64,000 bases of DNA from Eubacterium brachy ATCC 33089 (GTDB taxonomy: Bacteria > Bacillota > Clostridia > Peptostreptococcales > Anaerovoracaceae), in NCBI GenBank assembly GCA_000488855.1, contig KI535284.1, forward strand, positions 186,001 through 250,000, given 5' to 3'. Below, piece after piece: positions 61,822 through 64,000 of this stretch (position 1 is its first letter; each line of letters begins with the position of its first letter). The position numbers were made by a program, and so were the translations under genes. The notes beneath the pieces are model-generated. The model searched no databases and was not told the origin of the DNA. It saw only the letters and a list, made by a program, of their open reading frames with translations.

Positions 61822-64000
61822 TCATTCCGCCTTGCTATTCTCTGATTCCTTTAATACCGCCTGTGCAGCTGCAAGTCTCGCAATAGGAACCCTAAAAGGG
61901 GAACAAGATACATACTGAAGTCCCAATTCATGACAGAATTCTACGGATTTTGGATCTCCTCCATGTTCTCCGCAAATTCCAAGTTTAATATTAGGTCTTT
62001 CTTCTTTTCCCAATCTTATGGCTCGTCTCATGAGTTCTCCCACGCCTTCTCTATCGATGGTCTGGAACGGATCGTCAATAAATATCCCTTTTTCAAGATA
62101 TTCATTTATGATTTTTCCGGTATCATCTCTACTGAATCCAAATGTCATCTGAGTCAAATCGTTTGTTCCAAAAGAGAAAAACTCTGCATGTTTCGCTATC
62201 TGATCTGCCAAGATCGCCGCTCTTGGAATTTCTATCATAGTACCTATCTGATAGGTCATTTCAACACCTTCAGAATTTAAAATGCTCTCAATTTTATCTA
62301 CGACAGTCTTTTTAACATTTTCTATTTCCTTTTCAATCCCGACAAGAGGTATCATAATTTCAGGTTCTATTTTGCATTCCATCTCTCTTTCGACTTCAAT
62401 TGCAGCTCTAATTATAGCCTCTGCTTGCATTGATGCAATTTCCGGATAAGTTACCGCAAGCCTGCAACCCCTGTGTCCTAACATCGGATTGAATTCGTGC
62501 AATTCTACAACTCTATCCTTTAATTTTTCAAAAGTAATTCCCATTTCTTCAGCGAGCTTACCAATTTCTTCATCTCCATGTGGTAAAAATTCGTGAAGTG
62601 GCGGATCCAGCAATCGGATTGTAACAGGCCTATCCTCCATCACCTTATAGATACCCTTAAAATCCTCTTTCTGATAAGGTAACAATCTGCTCAAGGCTAA
62701 TTTTCTTTCTTCTGTATCTGCAGCCAAAATCATTTTTCGAACATCCGCAATTCTCGTCTCCTCAAAAAACATGTGTTCAGTCCTACAAAGACCTATTCCC
62801 TCTGCTCCTAATTCAATTGCCTTTTCAGCATCTACAGGATTATCAGCATTTGCACGCACTTTCATCTTTCTGATTTCATCTGCCCACTTCATTATAGTCT
62901 CAAAGCTTCCGCTGAGTTCAGGTTCCACAGTTTCCAATTCACCGATATAAACCATTCCTGTATTGCCGTCGAGAGAAATAAACTCTCCTTCGCCGATTGA
63001 AATACTCCTGGTTTTCATTTCCTTCTTTTCTTCATCTACTACTATCTCATTGCATCCTGAAACGCAACACTTTCCCATTCCTCTGGCGACTACAGCTGCA
63101 TGTGAAGTCATACCGCCGCGAGAAGTGAGTATTCCCTGAGCAGCAATCATCCCTGCCAAATCTTCCGGTGAAGTTTCTTGTCTAACCAATATGACTTTTT
63201 CCCCTCTTTCAGCTGCAATTTCCGCATCTTTAGCAGTAAAGTATATATGTCCTGAAGCAGCACCCGGAGATGCAGGCAATCCCTTCGCAATCACTTCAGC
63301 TTTTTTCAACGCTTCGTTGTCAAATTTGTGATGCAACAGCTGATCTATCTGTGATGGCTCCAGTCTTGTAATCGCAGTTGCCTTGTCTATCAGATTCTCC
63401 GCTTCCATTTCAACTGCAACTTTAACCGCAGCTTCCGCAGTTCTCTTTCCATTTCTGGTCTGCAACATGTACAGTTTGTTATTTTCAACGGTAAACTCCA
63501 TGTCCTGCATATCTTTGTAGTGAGATTCCAAGAGCCTCGCAATTCTCTCAAAAGAGTCATATACTTCCGGAAAAGCATCTTTCATAGATGAAATATGTTG
63601 TGGTGTTCTTATGCCCGCAACTACATCTTCTCCCTGTGCATTTACCAGAAACTCACCGAATAAAACGTTTTCTCCCGTAGCGGGATTTCTCGTAAATGCA
63701 ACTCCCGTTCCTGAAGTTTCTCCCATGTTTCCAAACACCATAGATTGAATATTTACGGCAGTTCCGATATTATCCGGAATATCGTTCAGCTTTCTATATA
63801 GAACTGCTCTTTCATTGTTCCAAGACTTGAATACCGCTTTAATTGTTTCAATAAGCTGATTTTTAGGGTCTTGTGGAAAATCACTTCCTACCTCGCTTTT
63901 ATATACTGTCTTGAAAGAAGTTATGATTTCTTTCAAATCATCAACGTTCAGCTCAATATCGCTTTCATATCCTTTTTCTTCCTTCTTCGCATCAAAGATC
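61822..64000 (-). CDS. ppdK: pyruvate, phosphate dikinase (N-terminus beyond window)
   Basis: PPDK interconverts pyruvate, ATP and phosphate with phosphoenolpyruvate, AMP and pyrophosphate, a glycolytic step in many anaerobes. The window holds about 726 of the usual 875 codons; the frame is open to the right edge, so the first about 150 residues are missing. Visible parts are the nucleotide-binding region with SMVFGNMGETSGTGVAFTRN, the phospho-histidine motif LTSRGGMTSHAAVVARGMGK, and the C-terminal PEP domain (GICGEHGGDPKSVEFCHELG, SCSPFRVPIARL, FFSFGTNDLTQM). It is monocistronic at its 3' end, with a terminator after it. Confidence 0.97.
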   Translation of the reverse strand, partial: IFDAKKEEKGYESDIELNVDDLKEIITSFKTVYKSEVGSDFPQDPKNQLIETIKAVFKSWNNERAVLYRKLNDIPDNIGTAVNIQSMVFGNMGETSGTGVAFTRNPATGENVLFGEFLVNAQGEDVVAGIRTPQHISSMKDAFPEVYDSFERIARLLESHYKDMQDMEFTVENNKLYMLQTRNGKRTAEAAVKVAVEMEAENLIDKATAITRLEPSQIDQLLHHKFDNEALKKAEVIAKGLPASPGAASGHIYFTAKDAEIAAERGEKVILVRQETSPEDLAGMIAAQGILTSRGGMTSHAAVVARGMGKCCVSGCNEIVVDEEKKEMKTRSISIGEGEFISLDGNTGMVYIGELETVEPELSGSFETIMKWADEIRKMKVRANADNPVDAEKAIELGAEGIGLCRTEHMFFEETRIADVRKMILAADTEERKLALSRLLPYQKEDFKGIYKVMEDRPVTIRLLDPPLHEFLPHGDEEIGKLAEEMGITFEKLKDRVVELHEFNPMLGHRGCRLAVTYPEIASMQAEAIIRAAIEVEREMECKIEPEIMIPLVGIEKEIENVKKTVVDKIESILNSEGVEMTYQIGTMIEIPRAAILADQIAKHAEFFSFGTNDLTQMTFGFSRDDTGKIINEYLEKGIFIDDPFQTIDREGVGELMRRAIRLGKEERPNIKLGICGEHGGDPKSVEFCHELGLQYVSCSPFRVPIARLAAAQAVLKESENSKAE

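Noticed and set aside
1-64000. CRISPR arrays, rRNA, tRNA, insertion sequences or phage structural genes
   Set aside because: I looked for spaced direct repeats, conserved rRNA/tRNA segments, transposase DDE/HUH motifs and integrase motifs on both strands by eye and saw none. A covariance or profile search could still find a small RNA that I missed.

Overview
The window is a 64 kb stretch of an AT-rich (roughly 35% G+C by eye) chromosome from an anaerobic Firmicute of the class Clostridia. Evidence for this placement includes the CIRCE/hrcA heat-shock operon, a SCIFF ranthipeptide precursor with its radical-SAM maturase, the short clostridial type of ThiC, pyruvate phosphate dikinase, several NhaC-family antiporters, strong GGAGG ribosome binding sites and intrinsic terminators. 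I cannot name a genus. I saw no rRNA, tRNA, CRISPR array, transposase or integrase.

Layout. 1-1300: start of grpE (cut by the window edge) and hrcA with a perfect CIRCE operator. 1.4-5 kb: an SpaA/Cna-B repeat surface protein, an ArpU/sigma-like regulator and a membrane protein. 5-8.6 kb: a 54-codon leader ORF with a terminator in front of an NhaC-family antiporter, then glpK. 8.7-12.3 kb: hemW and lepA, then rpsT divergently. 12.4-13.2 kb: a two-gene unit of an XRE regulator and a small membrane protein. 13.3-21.1 kb: a visibly more GC-rich cassette (AraC regulator, ECF S, T and double-A subunits, two YbtP/Q-like ABC ATPase-permeases, and a DtxR-family regulator cut off after about 49 residues). 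It is bounded by 100-bp, 93%-identical direct repeats of the 3' end of the neighbouring acyl-CoA synthetase gene. This is the clearest sign of transfer in the window. 21-29.8 kb: acyl-CoA synthetase, deoD, a PepV-like dipeptidase, a frameshifted YfcC-family transporter, an uncharacterised coil-rich membrane protein and a peptidoglycan-deacetylase-like protein. 30-34.5 kb: the SCIFF maturase (scfB) and precursor (scfA), with a calcium-type P-type ATPase divergent to them. 34.6-40.4 kb: trmO, a shikimate kinase, an FtsX-type ABC exporter and a D,D-carboxypeptidase. 40.6-42.7 kb: a TPP riboswitch with terminator controlling thiW-thiC. 42.8-49.3 kb: asnB, an OFA-type MFS carrier and two divergent NhaC-family antiporters. 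49.4-53.9 kb: ung, msrA, a radical SAM protein, and an ACT-domain protein with a UPF0210 protein. 54-57.1 kb: a Na/phosphate symporter with a PhoU-like tail and an orphan TadZ-like ATPase. 57.3-61.6 kb: a zinc-uptake locus (Fur/Zur regulator, Cys/His-rich membrane protein, ZnuA, ZnuC, ZnuB, lipoprotein). 61.8-64 kb: the C-terminal four fifths of ppdK, cut by the window edge.

How the genes work together. Metal handling recurs: the zinc locus, the ECF/ABC/DtxR cassette (probably metal-chelate or siderophore uptake, an inference) and the cation P-type ATPase. Ion and amine exchange is served by three NhaC-type carriers, OFA and the broken YfcC. Cell-envelope functions are the surface protein, the deacetylase and the carboxypeptidase.

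The two most notable observations concern the SCIFF precursor and the GC-rich cassette. The precursor has lost both the Cys32 and the Thr37 equivalents, which form the known thioether cross-link, although its maturase looks intact. The cassette is bounded by a duplicated gene end and a truncated DtxR gene.
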